Translations under genes and position numbers: made by a program
Assembly: GCA_036971715.1 (NCBI GenBank)
Contig: JAVHJL010000001.1
Coordinates: 4,836,001-4,900,000 of the forward strand
Direction: 5' to 3'
Length of the DNA stretch: 64,000 bases
DNA from: Arthrobotrys musiformis
Lineage: Eukaryota; Ascomycota; Orbiliomycetes; Orbiliales; Orbiliaceae
Shown: positions 1-11,203 of the stretch, in pieces
Position numbering within the stretch: position 1 is the first letter of the stretch
How the letters are laid out: every line of letters starts with the position of its first letter
The notes under the pieces: model-generated
Told to the model about the DNA's origin: nothing
Databases searched by the model: none
The model's input: only the letters and a program-made list of their open reading frames with translations

Positions 1-1
1 C

Positions 2-3000
2 AAGATATCTTACAGTGGCGCGATAGCCGAGAACGTCTCCAATCTCGAGGATGCCTGCCGGGTTGCCCATGACATGCCGAAGAAGCTAGCCAAACAGCTG
101 AACACACTCTCTTATAAGCTTCTGCCGCTCCAATTACTTGATAGTGAAGCACACCGCCTTACACGCAGTCTTGACGCTGGCCTGGTCGCCAGAACGGCTG
201 CTGTGCTTAAAGCTGGCAGCACAGCAGACCTTGAACTAGGGGATCTGGCAGAGCGAGAGATATTCCAGCAATTCCCTGCAATAAAACGTCAGATATCGAA
301 CTTCCAGGCAGCGTTTTCTATAGCTAGAACCGAATTTATAACAGAGGCGCGCCAAATTCTGCCGGAGCTAAGAGACGGTACAATGAGTAGGATGTACATG
401 GTGAGGACCGACAAACTATGCACGGCTATCAGCCTCCTCCAGAGGCGTATTAAACTAGCTGGACAGTTTATTCGCCGCAAGGACCGCGAAGCTAGTATGC
501 TTCGCACGATAGTCGCAGAGTTGCAGCAATCGAACTTTGAGAATCATCTCGGCAAACCTATAATTCCCTCGCGGTCCTTTATCGGCGGCGGGAGCCCCAG
601 ATTGTTCCTATCTTTGGGAGGGCCTTCGATTGGACGTGCCAAACACCCGCTTCAGGCGAGTATTGAGTCTGGGCTTTCTGGTGGTGGCTCCTATGTTACG
701 AGATACGGGGGGGACGACGCTGAAGGAGAAGACGATTTAGACGACGACGAGGAAGAGTGGTTTCAAACTGCCCCCAAAATAGCAGAATCTTGTGCGGACC
801 TCTGCCGGCAGCGTTCACTGACAATTCCGGGAGTTACCGTCGCTTTCGGAGTAGCAAGCATTGACGGGGCATACCTCCTAGGAGAAACTAAGAAGACCAA
901 GACTAGTGCTGGCGACATCGTGCTAGACAGCCAAGGCAAGCTTCTCATCGTCACTGGAATGCTCCCTAAGGCCCCCGGCCCCCCAGAGCTGACTGTCGAA
1001 GGCCAAACTATCACCGTTTCTTTGCCTCAAGAGCGCCAGGGGCCAGAGGAGCTGGCTATACCGACGACAGGCTTTACTATCGGGTACCGTCGCCGACCCG
1101 ATCTTTTCAACGACGGTATCCTCCCTCCGGCGAGCAACGATAAGCTTTTTACCAAGGTCGACTGTAGTGCGTCTGAAAAATCGGTAGTACTTGACTCAAG
1201 GACAGGCGATTGCGACTACGAGGTGGCAATTCGCGTCCAAACAATCGTGGGAGCGTCGGAATGGAGCACCCCTATCGTAGTCCGCACAGCTAAGCTGCAA
1301 TCAGTGGCTTGCGAGATGATCGATTTCTTCAACAGGGATAGAGACATGCTCTCGAAGCCGGGGCGTGCGCCTGGGGGTGAGCCGTGGGAAATGTACTTTT
1401 CCAGTGGTAACTATAACAATGAGACACTCTTGCTGGGTCACACGGAAGTTGCTCGGTGTCAGAGCACTCATCCACAATTTATAAACGAGGTGGCCGTCCG
1501 TATCGTCGACGTCGCGGTAGAATTCAAACCGGAAATCAAGGCTGCGTCCGTTGAAGATGTAGACGAAACATTGGTGGTAGTTTTCGCTGGCGCAAGTGGC
1601 CACAGCAAAAACATCATGATCAATGCCTTTGTATCGTCCCTCCTAGGTGGTGAAGCCGATGACCCAGCGCGCATTCAAGTTATTGATGACCGTGAAGCCA
1701 TACAGTCCTCTTTAGCGGTAAATATTGTCACCTGCTTCCGCATCAGACCGCTCTCATCCCTTTTCCAAGGTAAAACGCTCCTCATAGTCGATACGCCGGG
1801 ATACTATGGCTCTTTAGGCGTCAAGCATGAGGTTTTCGTCACAGCGGCGATGTTAGAGTTCTTCAAGACAGTCCGCCATGTCAACGCCATCGCCTTCACC
1901 TGCCGTGCCGGCGAGATAGATACCACGGCCATAGGCTCCGTGCCGGCCAATTTCTCCTCGCTATTTGCAAAGGACATGCGTAGTTGCCTACGAACACTCT
2001 ACACTTTTACCGACCACGAAGCCCCGTCTGCCCGCCGTGTCCTAGGCGAGCTAGGATGGCCAATTGAGAAGGGGGAAATATTCGAAATTTTCATAGAAAA
2101 TAGCACGGCCGCCGCGGAGAACAACGATGAGGGTCGGCAGCAATCGGTTCGGGATCAATCCTTAGTTATGCAGATGCTCCTCTGCGCGCCCCCCGTTCCG
2201 ACGGCGAACAGCATCTTGATGCTACAAAATAGAATTTTACTCCAACAAAAGTGCGAACTCGCCGGAGAAAGAATTCTGCACACTGCCAATGAGACACAGT
2301 GTCTCTTTGCCAACTTGGGCGCCCTCGCTAACGTCGTCAAGTTTAAACCTGGGCAGCATGACAAAATCGAGGTCCTTAAGAATGAAGCTACCCAGGAGGA
2401 CCTTCCAGAAGGCAATAAGACCATGGTTTGCCTCGAGTGCAACGTTACGTGTCACAGTATTTGCTCATGTGGTGAAAACAGTGACGAGATCGAGTGCATT
2501 GCAATGAGCGATGGTAGGTGCACTGTCTGTAAGGGACGTTGTCAGTCGAATAAGCACGAAAAGGCCAGTTATATAGTCACTATCAAAGGCCATTCAAAGC
2601 TGAAGACGCCCCGGAATTTGACCGCACTCTGGAACAAGAATAATGATTTGCTTGAAGGAGCCCTCCTCGGCGCCATCAACAAATACCTCCAGCTCCAAGA
2701 GGGTCTTCGGAGCGATATCTTTGATCTAGAAAAATTGAGCGAGGAACTCACAAGCACAGCAATTCTCCATGACCTGAGCTCGAATAGCCCCATCAACTAC
2801 ATAGATACACTAATCAAGAACGCACGACTCCTTAACGCCTCCCCAGAGCAATTGATGCCGCTGATGACAGCCAAGAGCGCGCTAATTCTCGTCCGCGAGG
2901 TCGGGGGAAAAGGGCCGACCCAGAGCACCAAGATCCTATTGGATGTTATTAAGAGGGTGCGCAAGGAAATGAATTGGAGAATGATATTTTCTCTTGAGTA

Positions 3001-3295
3001 TACACATGGGTGTATGAGGATGGCCATAGAACCGGAGAGCCTCAACTTCTACCGTGACCTGTGGGCGGAACTCCCTATTGATATCCGGGACAAAGTACCA
3101 AAGCCGCTCCAACACGACTGGCCTTCGCTGGAAACTTGGGATGTTTATCCTAAGGACTTGCCGGAGCTTGTGAAATTGGTACAGGTCGTGCTTAAAGATG
3201 GTGGCGTTGTAGCCGCACTTGCATACACTGCATCGACTGAGGAGTCCTCGAGCTCAAGTGAGGGTCCGATATCTGAGGTCGGGCCACCAGCCTGA
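2..3295 (+). CDS. AIG1/stonustoxin-type GTPase-like protein, 5' end outside window
   Basis: The frame is open from base 2, so the Met at 74 is probably internal and the gene starts before the window. Numbering from that Met: residues 1-140 are helical, like the helical region of fungal and fish stonustoxin-family proteins. An acidic linker (about 215-230) follows, then a fibronectin III-like segment (about 300-405), then a P-loop-like fold near 500-510 and a G3/Walker B motif DTPGYYG near 573. A Cys/His-rich segment lies at about 784-830 (CLECNVTCHS... CTVCKGRC), the pattern seen after the GTPase in this family. The P-loop reads GASGHSKN, so the usual Gly-Lys-Ser/Thr end is changed and nucleotide binding may be weak or lost. 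No intron is evident. The tail is Ser/Glu-rich. Function unknown; relatives are large cytosolic proteins. Confidence 0.75.
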   Translation, partial: KISYSGAIAENVSNLEDACRVAHDMPKKLAKQLNTLSYKLLPLQLLDSEAHRLTRSLDAGLVARTAAVLKAGSTADLELGDLAEREIFQQFPAIKRQISNFQAAFSIARTEFITEARQILPELRDGTMSRMYMVRTDKLCTAISLLQRRIKLAGQFIRRKDREASMLRTIVAELQQSNFENHLGKPIIPSRSFIGGGSPRLFLSLGGPSIGRAKHPLQASIESGLSGGGSYVTRYGGDDAEGEDDLDDDEEEWFQTAPKIAESCADLCRQRSLTIPGVTVAFGVASIDGAYLLGETKKTKTSAGDIVLDSQGKLLIVTGMLPKAPGPPELTVEGQTITVSLPQERQGPEELAIPTTGFTIGYRRRPDLFNDGILPPASNDKLFTKVDCSASEKSVVLDSRTGDCDYEVAIRVQTIVGASEWSTPIVVRTAKLQSVACEMIDFFNRDRDMLSKPGRAPGGEPWEMYFSSGNYNNETLLLGHTEVARCQSTHPQFINEVAVRIVDVAVEFKPEIKAASVEDVDETLVVVFAGASGHSKNIMINAFVSSLLGGEADDPARIQVIDDREAIQSSLAVNIVTCFRIRPLSSLFQGKTLLIVDTPGYYGSLGVKHEVFVTAAMLEFFKTVRHVNAIAFTCRAGEIDTTAIGSVPANFSSLFAKDMRSCLRTLYTFTDHEAPSARRVLGELGWPIEKGEIFEIFIENSTAAAENNDEGRQQSVRDQSLVMQMLLCAPPVPTANSILMLQNRILLQQKCELAGERILHTANETQCLFANLGALANVVKFKPGQHDKIEVLKNEATQEDLPEGNKTMVCLECNVTCHSICSCGENSDEIECIAMSDGRCTVCKGRCQSNKHEKASYIVTIKGHSKLKTPRNLTALWNKNNDLLEGALLGAINKYLQLQEGLRSDIFDLEKLSEELTSTAILHDLSSNSPINYIDTLIKNARLLNASPEQLMPLMTAKSALILVREVGGKGPTQSTKILLDVIKRVRKEMNWRMIFSLEYTHGCMRMAIEPESLNFYRDLWAELPIDIRDKVPKPLQHDWPSLETWDVYPKDLPELVKLVQVVLKDGGVVAALAYTASTEESSSSSEGPISEVGPPA

Positions 3296-3550
3296 TTTAT
3301 TTATAAATTTACGTATATACCGCGTTCCGTCAAAGATAACCTGACCTCAATATCCAAAAGTTAACCTCCGACGTTCGATTTATTCCCTCTGATCGTTCCA
3401 ACCGGTAATATTACAATACTTAAATAATCAAGATCTGTACGCAGGCCGAGGATATGGCGATAGTTAAGTTAGTGACCGAATCCGCTTGGAATACTATTGC
3501 ATATCTTGTACACACGTATAACTTTGTTTTTATGATACCAATACTATTGC

Positions 3551-3567
3551 GGTCTGGGTATGAGACC
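3551..3567 (-). repeat. Dispersed hairpin motif, copy 1
   Basis: On the minus strand it reads GGTCT-CATACCC-AGACC: a perfect 5-bp stem around a 7-nt loop. Confidence 0.6.
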
Positions 3568-3738
3568 AGTACTATTGGGGTATCTATCTCTTGGTTTATA
3601 AAATGAAATTCGATTCTGTATAATACGCAGCCTGCTTTTAAAATATAATAATTATTATATTGCGATATTGATAAGTTTTGCATCACGTTGTTGCATTAAC
3701 GTTATAACGTTATAACATAATATAATATAGATAGTAGT

Positions 3739-3766
3739 GGTCTCGTTCCCAGACGTCACAAAGGGG
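3739..3766 (+). repeat. Dispersed hairpin motif, copy 2 (long form)
   Basis: Stem-loop GGTCTCGTTCCCAGAC followed by GTCACAAAGGGG. The first 27 bases match 37059-37085 with a single T/A difference, so similarity extends past the hairpin. Confidence 0.65.
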
Positions 3767-3776
3767 CGATAGTAGT

Positions 3777-3792
3777 GGTCTCGTATCCAGAC
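3777..3792 (+). repeat. Dispersed hairpin motif, copy 3
   Basis: GGTCTCGTATCCAGAC, 38 bases after copy 2 in the same orientation. Both copies are preceded by ATAGTAGTGG, suggesting a local tandem duplication. Confidence 0.6.
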
Positions 3793-4028
3793 TGTACATA
3801 GAGTGACCGGATAGTAGACAACGCCAGCATGAAATTCGACAGAATCTTAACTCCGGAACCGCAGCTAGTCCCGTCGAGATCACGATATCGCATACGATAT
3901 ACATTATTTATTATATTTTAATCCCGTGAGCCCTTACATGTACGCCTGGTTATAACCTACGAATATGCATTATGACATTAAAGAGTGGAGCCTGGCATAA
4001 TGCATATGCACATAAGACACCCTTGTGT

Positions 4029-4800
4029 TTAAAGATCCTTGACCGCTCCCCGACCCTGAATACCCCCCATTCGATTACCAGAACCCTCAATACCTCCTAC
4101 TTCAGCCGACCCCACTTCCTTTTCCAACATCGCCCTTTTCCGCTTCTCCCGCATTATCAACAATACAAGCCCCAAGATCACAGCGATTAGTACCAACCCA
4201 CCAATTGCGCCGCCTACTATAGCCCCCACGGGAACTTTTGAAGATGACGATGATGGAACTGGTGTATTACTAGAAGAATCCGGTATTCCAGTTGCAGGAG
4301 GATTTGTAGATTGTGAGGTTATAGCGGGGTTGGAGGGAGAGGGTTGGGTTTCGGCGGGGCCTTCAGATATTCCAGGAGATGGAGGTGAGGAAGAGGAGGA
4401 AGAGCTAGAGGAAGAGCTAGAGGAAGAGGGGGGAGTGCTAGAGGAAGAGGGGGCTGTGGTGACTGTGACAGTGATAAATGAATTGGATGTTTGTGTTACT
4501 GGGGTTCTTTGAGAGGCGGCGGAGGTGATGGCCGAGGCTGGAATAAAGTAACTAGGTAGATATTAATATTTATGTTAGATATCCGATAAGTACCAAGGCC
4601 CTTGATTCGCTAGAATACAATTTAACTTACGTCCCAGCCACGCCATACATAACTATCGCATCAGGGACACCATCGTTATCCAGATCTAGGAGATCACCGT
4701 CTGGGAACCCGCTCGCATCGAGGTCTATCTTATCTGCGATACCGTCACCGTCGATGTCTATCCAAACATCGGTAATTCCATCTTTGTTAAAGTCCGTCAT
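4029..4800 (-). CDS. Single-pass membrane protein with DxDxDG repeats
   Basis: Two exons, 4800-4631 and 4551-4029, joined in frame across a GTAAGT...CTAG intron; 230 aa. The N-terminus has four calcium-loop-like repeats (DFNKDGITD, DIDGDGIAD, DASGFPDGD, DLDNDGVPD) resembling thrombospondin type 3 or dockerin loops. A Ser/Thr/Pro-rich stalk with a run of about 15 Ser follows, then a Gly-rich membrane helix (VGAIVGGAIGGLVLIAVI) and a short basic tail starting MREKRKR. This is the layout of fungal cell-wall sensor-like proteins. The open frame extends upstream to 4860 but has no ATG before 4800, so an N-terminal signal exon may be missing from this model. Orientation and architecture match the 52-64 kb membrane protein array. 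Confidence 0.6.
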
Positions 4801-5842
4801 AGCGGCGGGGAAAAAAGGGGGGGATTTGAGGCTAGATATTATTGCATAATAGGACGACAAGCGGGATTAATTGCTTGATCGATTAGATAAATGTAAAAGG
4901 TTTAGGTGCTGTTTTAAATCCCCCTCAGCGCTGCAGTCCTCAAGTCGCGCAGGACGGCGGTGAACTATTTAAGACCTTTTCGCGGGATTTTACAGTGTTT
5001 AATCCTGCCATTTTAATCTCAACGAAAGCTTGAAGCCTCGCGCTGCAATATGCAAGCGTGATAGCCAAGCTTCGAGCTAGTCATGCAAGACCCCATTTTG
5101 GGACTGAGCGGGCAAAAACTGGAGTTGGTGGCGCACTTGCGCGATTCAGTATTGATAGCATTTGCTTTCGAAGAGCTTTAGTCTAGATTCAGACATGCGA
5201 GCCTTCATCATTGGGGGGGTTTCTCGAGGTTGCCGGAAACCAATGTCGAATTAAGGTAGCTAGCCCTGATAGATCTTCCCACCCCCTAGCATCGCTAATT
5301 TTTGTATTCTGGGGCAGGATCTGGGATATCTTGTGCTACCGACAATACGAGGTCAACCAGTTGTGATAGAATGCCAAGTTCCTTGGCCAGGCTTGGTCTC
5401 GCAACTTCGCCCGACCCTGCGACAAGGATGAGGACGGCGAGATATCACCTGCACATATCTTAACTGCGCCCATTAATTTATGAATTTGCCTTCACGGGTT
5501 TGTGCAATTGTGTCGATATGCCATATAGTGCCGTTTGCCGTCTTTGTCGGTGGTTCAAGTTCGAAGAAATGCTTGGTGCAGGTGTGTATCCTGTGTATCC
5601 TATCGCGAGATATAACACCGCAATAGTATATATAATATTGTTCAAGTGTAAATACTGCCCAGAAAACAATGCTATCCCTCAAATATCATAAACTGAACTG
5701 TTGTTCAATATCCATATGGCCTTAGATATTTAAATTGGGCTTTGTCTCGAGCTCGCAGCCCCCTTTGTCCAAACTGAATCGATTATAATATATTTGCACA
5801 TATTTTTGTGAAAAGTCCTGGATTTTTCACACAAGTTAAATT
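4801..5842. other. Spacer without a recognised gene
   Basis: No frame with credible coding character. A start exon for the upstream membrane protein might lie at its left edge, but none could be pinned down. Confidence 0.5.
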
Positions 5843-6084
5843 CTATCTCCACTGACGGTAGTACCAAAAAATCGTATATCCTTTGTTAGACAACTGAACC
5901 GAATTGTAATTCGAGACTAAATAGACCCCATCTTTATGGAACCATCTCGAATTTAGCATATCTACGACCCAGGGGAACCCTGCGCTCGTGTTGCATGTTG
6001 TATAACGCGAAGAATAATCTTGGCGCAATTGGTCTGACGACGACACGTTGACACCGTAACAGCTGATAGCGTATGGAGCTAACC
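5843..6084 (-). CDS. Possible last exon of an unrecognised small gene
   Basis: An open frame of about 80 codons ends at 5843 and begins after a good 3' splice site (TTGCAG, acceptor at 6086-6085). The residues look protein-like, with balanced Tyr, Trp, Ser and two Cys (for example SSRYTTCNTSAGFP and GYTIFWYYRQW at the end). No ATG lies in the exon. An upstream exon is possible within 6104-6298 (a Met at about 6205 begins MKRLFVFGC) but the join is not clear. No family recognised; it could be the end of a small secreted protein or chance. Confidence 0.3.
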
Positions 6085-6337
6085 CTGCAACCGGGGACAG
6101 GATTCAATGGAACTGTGATCCCAGAACTGTGGAGCAGTATATAAATCCACCCTGGATCCTGACGCTGGAGAATTGGCTAAAACATCCAAAAACAAACAAT
6201 CTCTTCATCGGATAGTGATACACATCTGGGGCAGCTTTTGAAGGGTATGTAACTTTCCTCGACTTTGCGTTTAGGTACGCGGCCGCGTTCCAATCCAATC
6301 GCTAACTTTGGGCTAGCTAGTGTACCCTGGAACGGAT

Positions 6338-7762
6338 ATGCCCGCCGACAACCGACTTTCGAAAATGGACATGCACGCAGATAGAGCTTCGAGGGCTCGA
6401 AGTTTGCTCTTGGCTTACCCCCCGGAGATTTGGTACCATGTAGTATCGTTTCTCGATTTCGATGATAGAATTATGTTCGCACGGTGCTCTTGGTTTTGCT
6501 TCTTCATAGCCTTCCCGAATGGTGTCAAAATCCCAGATACGTTTTGTGAATGGTCATTGAAGCCATTTGTCGAGGGAGGACGCTTGGTGGAATTTAGGCA
6601 CAGGATTTCGTAAGTTAAATTCGCAACCTATCTAACCTCTCATGAAAATATTTAGGGGGGATGATTAATATTTGAAATTTGATCATGTAGTTCCGCAAGG
6701 TTTGATCTCACAGATATCAGCAACTTGAGTTCATTCCTCCAAAGAGTTACGATTTTCCCGAACCTGCGCAGACTAGAGATTAATTTCATCAGTTCCGATG
6801 CTCGTCAAAAGCAAGTATTTGACGGAATATTCTGGTTGTTATCCACGCTACCGTTCTATCACAGCATCACCCATCTTGCCTTCTCATGGCATCTCATCTT
6901 CCACATTCCGGAACACCTTAACGCCGAAGGACGGTTTCTCGACTTCTTGGTGAGCGAAGGTGCTACCGACAAAACTTTGGAAAACATAGAGCTACCGCGC
7001 TCTCTCCGCTCTTTGACGGTCTTCGTTTCCCAAATCGAGTGCTTGATGCCTCTGCTCAGCTTCCAGGGAATAACAGACCTTGTACTCCTCCATCCCGCAA
7101 AATCGGTGGCCGCATTCCCAAATATCAAGACGCTCACTCTCGATACTCAATATCCACTCTTTAAGCTAAACTTGGCCGCTCTACCGCAAAGGTTTCCATC
7201 CGTGGAGTCATTTTCATTCCCACGCACGCGGCCGAGCTCACCGGACGAAACCTGGGTCCAATACATCCCCAACTTTCCAAAGATGAAGAAGTTGTCGACA
7301 GCATGGCCGCAAATAGATGGCAAAAACGCCGATATCAATGTCCTGGAAACCGCGCTTCATACAAAACTGAGTACTAGCGACGAACTTTCCGCCCTCCAGA
7401 TGATTAAATTCTGCGGATACAGAGACCTCGTGGATCATAGGCGGAATATAGTGGCCACTTGCGTTATTTCAAGAAAAGTCAGGCAGAAACTCGAAGACCC
7501 GCAAATTTTTGAGTTTCAGTGGCGTGGTAATCTTACCAATTACCAAGATGACCCTGGTTATTGGGATAGTTTGGTGGACGATTCATCTGGTGACGATTGG
7601 GAGGCAGGGAATACTGATAAAGAGGATAGCGAAGCTGGTGATGAAGATGACATTGAGATTGAAGACGAGAAAGAAGAAGAAGACGGTTTTGGGAGTGACT
7701 ATTTTGAGAATTTGGGAACGGATGATGACCTTTATTATAAGGAAGATGATGGTCTTATTTGA
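6338..7762 (+). CDS. F-box protein with acidic C-terminus
   Basis: Exons 6338-6609 and 6691-7762, joined in frame through a GTAAGT...TGTAG intron (80 nt); 447 aa. An F-box-like segment near residues 25-60 (LAYPPEIWYHVVSFLDFDDRIMFARCS) is followed by a leucine-rich stretch typical of fungal F-box proteins that present substrates to SCF ubiquitin ligases. The last 70 residues are strongly acidic (EDEKEEEDGFGSDY). The open frame reaches 6320, but the first ATG is at 6338; Met codons at 6365 and 6371 are alternatives. It sits upstream of an AMACR-type gene that has a second F-box gene on its other side. Substrate unknown. Confidence 0.75.
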
Positions 7763-8216
7763 TTGGCATACCCGTCTAGATTTCCAAATACGATTTAATG
7801 CCGCCACGATGATTAGCATAAAAGTTTAGCCATTAGGTACTTAAGTAGTTGCCTGCTATATAGCGTGGTTTAATGTATTTAGCTTGAATGGACGACTCCG
7901 TGTTCGCATGAATGTTCATAGGCGGTCCCACTGGGGAGGCAGGTGTGTTGGAACGAGAAAATACCACAATCTGCCAAGAAATCAGCAGCTGTTTCTGGGG
8001 ATGCTGAAAACCGGGGAAGCGGCCCCGACAAAACCGGCCTCGGTTTAAACCGACCCCACGCCTCGGCTCCGTCGTATTGCGAATCGAGGACAGTCTTCCT
8101 CCATAATGAGGGTTCTTGTCTTAAAGTATCGCCACCCTCCTGGGTAAACATTCAGAGCTTCGCGTAGTAGTATTAGTACAGCTCCTGGATTCCCACTAGA
8201 AACTTGACCTGAAAAC
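7763..8216. other. Upstream region of the CoA-transferase gene
   Basis: No gene seen. It contains the 3' end of the F-box gene and the promoter and leader of the AMACR-type gene. Confidence 0.6.
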
Positions 8217-9579
8217 ATGACTTCTCCACCACCTCTATCCGGTATTCGGGTCCTTGAACTCGCAGGTCTTGCGCCAGGTTAGTTTTTATATAGATTATTA
8301 TTATTTTTTTTGCGAGTGATGTCAAATACTAAAGATCTGTACTAGGCCCTTTCGCCGGTCTCCTCCTAGCAGACTATGGCGCCACAGTTCTCCGTCTGGA
8401 TCGAGCTACAGCGGAGACGCATGGTCCAAACCCACCTCCACCAACCCGCGACCAGCTTACCCGTCGCAAATCAAGTATCGCAGTGGACATGCGCTCACCT
8501 GGCGGGCTATCCCTAATAAAGGCTCTAGTCCCTCACGTGGACATTTTGATCGATCCATTCCGTCCCGGCGTGCTTGAAAAAGCGGGATTATGTCCCAAAA
8601 CCGTCTTGACGGCGTTGAACCCACGTCTTATAGTCGCTAGAATGACTGGGTTTAGAAGGGACGGGAAGTACGCGCATATGGCCGGACATGATATCAATTA
8701 CATCGCTGTCTCCGGCGTGCTAAGCATGCTCGGGCGTGCAGGTGAGAAACCGTACGCTCCCGGAAATATTCTGGGTGATTTTGCGGGTGGTGGGGCGGTT
8801 TGTTTCATGGGGATATTGTTGGCGTTGATTGAGAGGGGGAGAACGGGGAGGGGGCAGGTTGTTGAAGCTAATATGGTTGATGGGAGCGCTTATCTTGCTA
8901 CGTTCCCGAGGTTGGGGAGGAGCAATTGGAGCTGGGGTGCTGAGAGGGGGAAAAATGTGCTGGATGGGGGGTGTCCTTATTATGACACCTATGAGACGAA
9001 AGATGGTGGGTTTATGGCAGTGTGAGTATATATATATATGCCTATCTTATTCGATGGAATTTCTGACCGGCTAATTTGTTACATTATGACAGAGGATCTC
9101 TTGAGCCGCACTTTTTCGATGCTCTATTGAAAGGCCTTGGGGTTAAGAAGTCTGACCTAACGGGGCCGCGAGAAGATCCATCAACTTGGCCAGCACTGAA
9201 GGCGCTGTTCACAAAGTTGTTTAAGGAAAAGACTCGTGCCGAGTGGGAGAAGATATTTGATGGCACGGATGCGTGTTGCACGCCGGTTATAACTCAGGGA
9301 GAACTGGAAGAGCAGGGATATGATCAACGTCCCATCGTTACACTACGGGGTTCTCCGTCTTTGGCTATTGCGTCTAATACTAAGCAGGAGAAGGATGTGG
9401 GGATTAGAGCTGCGAAGGGGCAAGGGGAGGGGGTTGAAGGTGAGGGGTGGAGTGAAGAAGGGTTGAGTCCTGGTGTTGGCGGAGAAGTAGTACTCGAGGA
9501 GTGGGTGGGTTGGACACGGGGTAGACAGTATGAGGTTGAACGCGGCGGGCTTGTTTTCAAACAGAATTCGAAGTTGTAG
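8217..9579 (+). CDS. CaiB/BaiF-family enzyme, alpha-methylacyl-CoA racemase type
   Basis: Three exons (8217-8277, 8346-9021, 9093-9579) give 407 aa. The first junction rebuilds the family motif GLAPGPFAG, which supports the splice sites. Family III CoA-transferase features: LLLADYGATVLRLDR, then PFRPGVLEKAGL, then AGHDINYIAVSG with the catalytic-type His and Asp, then GNILGDFAGGG with the second Asp, and NMVDGS. The fold uses CoA thioesters. AMACR members epimerise 2-methylacyl-CoAs for beta-oxidation in peroxisomes or mitochondria. Fungal paralogues are numerous, so the exact substrate is open. A Gly/Glu-rich insert of about 35 residues near the C-terminus (GQGEGVEGEGWSEEG) is not part of the usual fold. 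Confidence 0.85.
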
Positions 9580-9731
9580 TTTGTGTACGAGGTCTGAATA
9601 GCACATGATCATATGAAATCATTATAATATTATTTAATGAATTGACACCTGGTTAACGTTGCGGGTCAGTGGAAGGACATAGTGGAATTGTCAAATAATT
9701 AACACCAAATATTATATTAAATATAATTGTT

Positions 9732-11203
9732 TTAAGGAAAAATCGAAGATTCTTCTGCCGCGAGCGCCTGGGCTCGCATGCGGACCCATTCGTGGCTCAA
9801 TACAGCCCCCTCTGGTGGATTTTCATCCAAGTCATCTTCGCTGTCATCTCCCTCTTCAATCTCCTTTGGATCGAGAGTTCCTCCCAGCACTTCAACTTCA
9901 ATATAACGATAAGACTTCCTCCAGATGATTTTCGCCCTTCCCTTTATACCATTTCTATCAATCCTGCATTTTCTAAAAACATGTTCGTTGTAGTATATGT
10001 TCCAGCCAGGTATCCTTGCGAACATTAGGGTTTCTAAGTTTTCTAACCCTGCGTACATCAAACTATGGATGAATTCATTGAGTTCTGACTGTTTGTACCT
10101 TCCCGCTGCATTCCTCGGCCATGGCATCATAAGGTCCTTAAGTTTATGCATCGGCTTGAGTTCGTCATACTCCGCTTGTGATAACCCCGTGGTATACTTC
10201 TCAAGCATCGAGAGTTCCAATGATTCGGTGTTTGGACAAGCCTGAGCAAACCAATTGAGTACCTCTTGGCAAGTACTTCCACGGAACACTTGCCCCCCTC
10301 TCAACATGATTTTTCTAACGTTCGGAAATCTTATCGTTATAGGCTCATTTTCTAGGCCGACTGTGACAAGATATAAGTTTATATTCAAATCGAGTACCTT
10401 TATCGTTTCGCATGATAGCCCGAAGAAAAAGGACCTGGATGCAAACCCCACCTCACGTTCGAGTTCCAGTTCGTACGTGTCCAGATGGATATTCTCAAAC
10501 GATTGCGCGTGTGGTGATATATCATACCCTCCCCAGAGTTCTTCATTGGAAACCCCCACAGGCCCAAGGAAGTTTTGAGCTTCGGGAGAAAGTTTGCGTA
10601 AAAAGATTCCGTACGGATCCCTCGGTGATTCTCGGGATGTTCGCGTTGTGAATGTGTATCCATTACAGACATCTACGTTTTTGAAGTTTGGGAAGGATGA
10701 GATTGCGCGCCAGAGGGCGATGTATACGTTGTTTTGTATTGATTTGGGAACATCGAAGTCGGATCGTATGGCGATGTCTGTCGCGGATGGGAAAAGGTGT
10801 AATGACTTAGCAAAAATGGCGAGGTTTTCGACGAGAGCTACGTGGCGGTATATTTTCCCACGTCGGTATCGCTTGTTTGAAATGTATAATGTGCTGGGTA
10901 GGCGAAATAATTCATCCAATGAGCTTCTATCTCACTTTGGACTTCAGATACGTAGATTATATATACTTACCGGACATAGGATCTGATTGGAGATAGTTTT
11001 CCACCATCTGAAAAGGCAGCCACCGAATCTCGACTAAGCCATAGGCTGTTAAACAGGTATGGAAGAGCGCGACTGCGAAGGAGCTTTGAAGTAAGGGAGA
11101 AACACTCTAATGGAATTCTCTTTGGGTCTGCTTGTAGGTGCTCGATGATCTCGAGGTGGATTTCTGGCGGACACGCCAGTAAAGGGCTATAGCCAGACGA
11201 CAT
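9732..11203 (-). CDS. F-box protein
   Basis: Exons 11203-10971 and 10926-9732, joined by a 44-nt GTAAGT...ATAG intron; 475 aa. The N-terminus carries an F-box (LLACPPEIHLEIIEHLQ, then IPLECFSLTSKLLRSRALPYLF), followed by a long leucine-rich region and an acidic patch near the end (EEGDDSEDDLDENPP). It converges on the AMACR-type gene with only about 150 bp between the stops. It shares layout, but little obvious sequence, with the F-box protein at 6338. Role inferred: substrate receptor of an SCF ligase. Confidence 0.75.

Larger units (their letters stand above)
3296..4028. other. Gene-free spacer with three hairpin repeats
   Basis: AT-rich sequence with no supportable coding frame. It holds three copies of the dispersed GTCTCG..CCAGAC hairpin motif, at 3551, 3739 and 3777. 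Confidence 0.7.

Noticed and set aside
4801..4860. Upstream extension of the DxDxDG membrane protein
   Set aside because: The frame is open but starts at a TTG; no ATG and no signal peptide.
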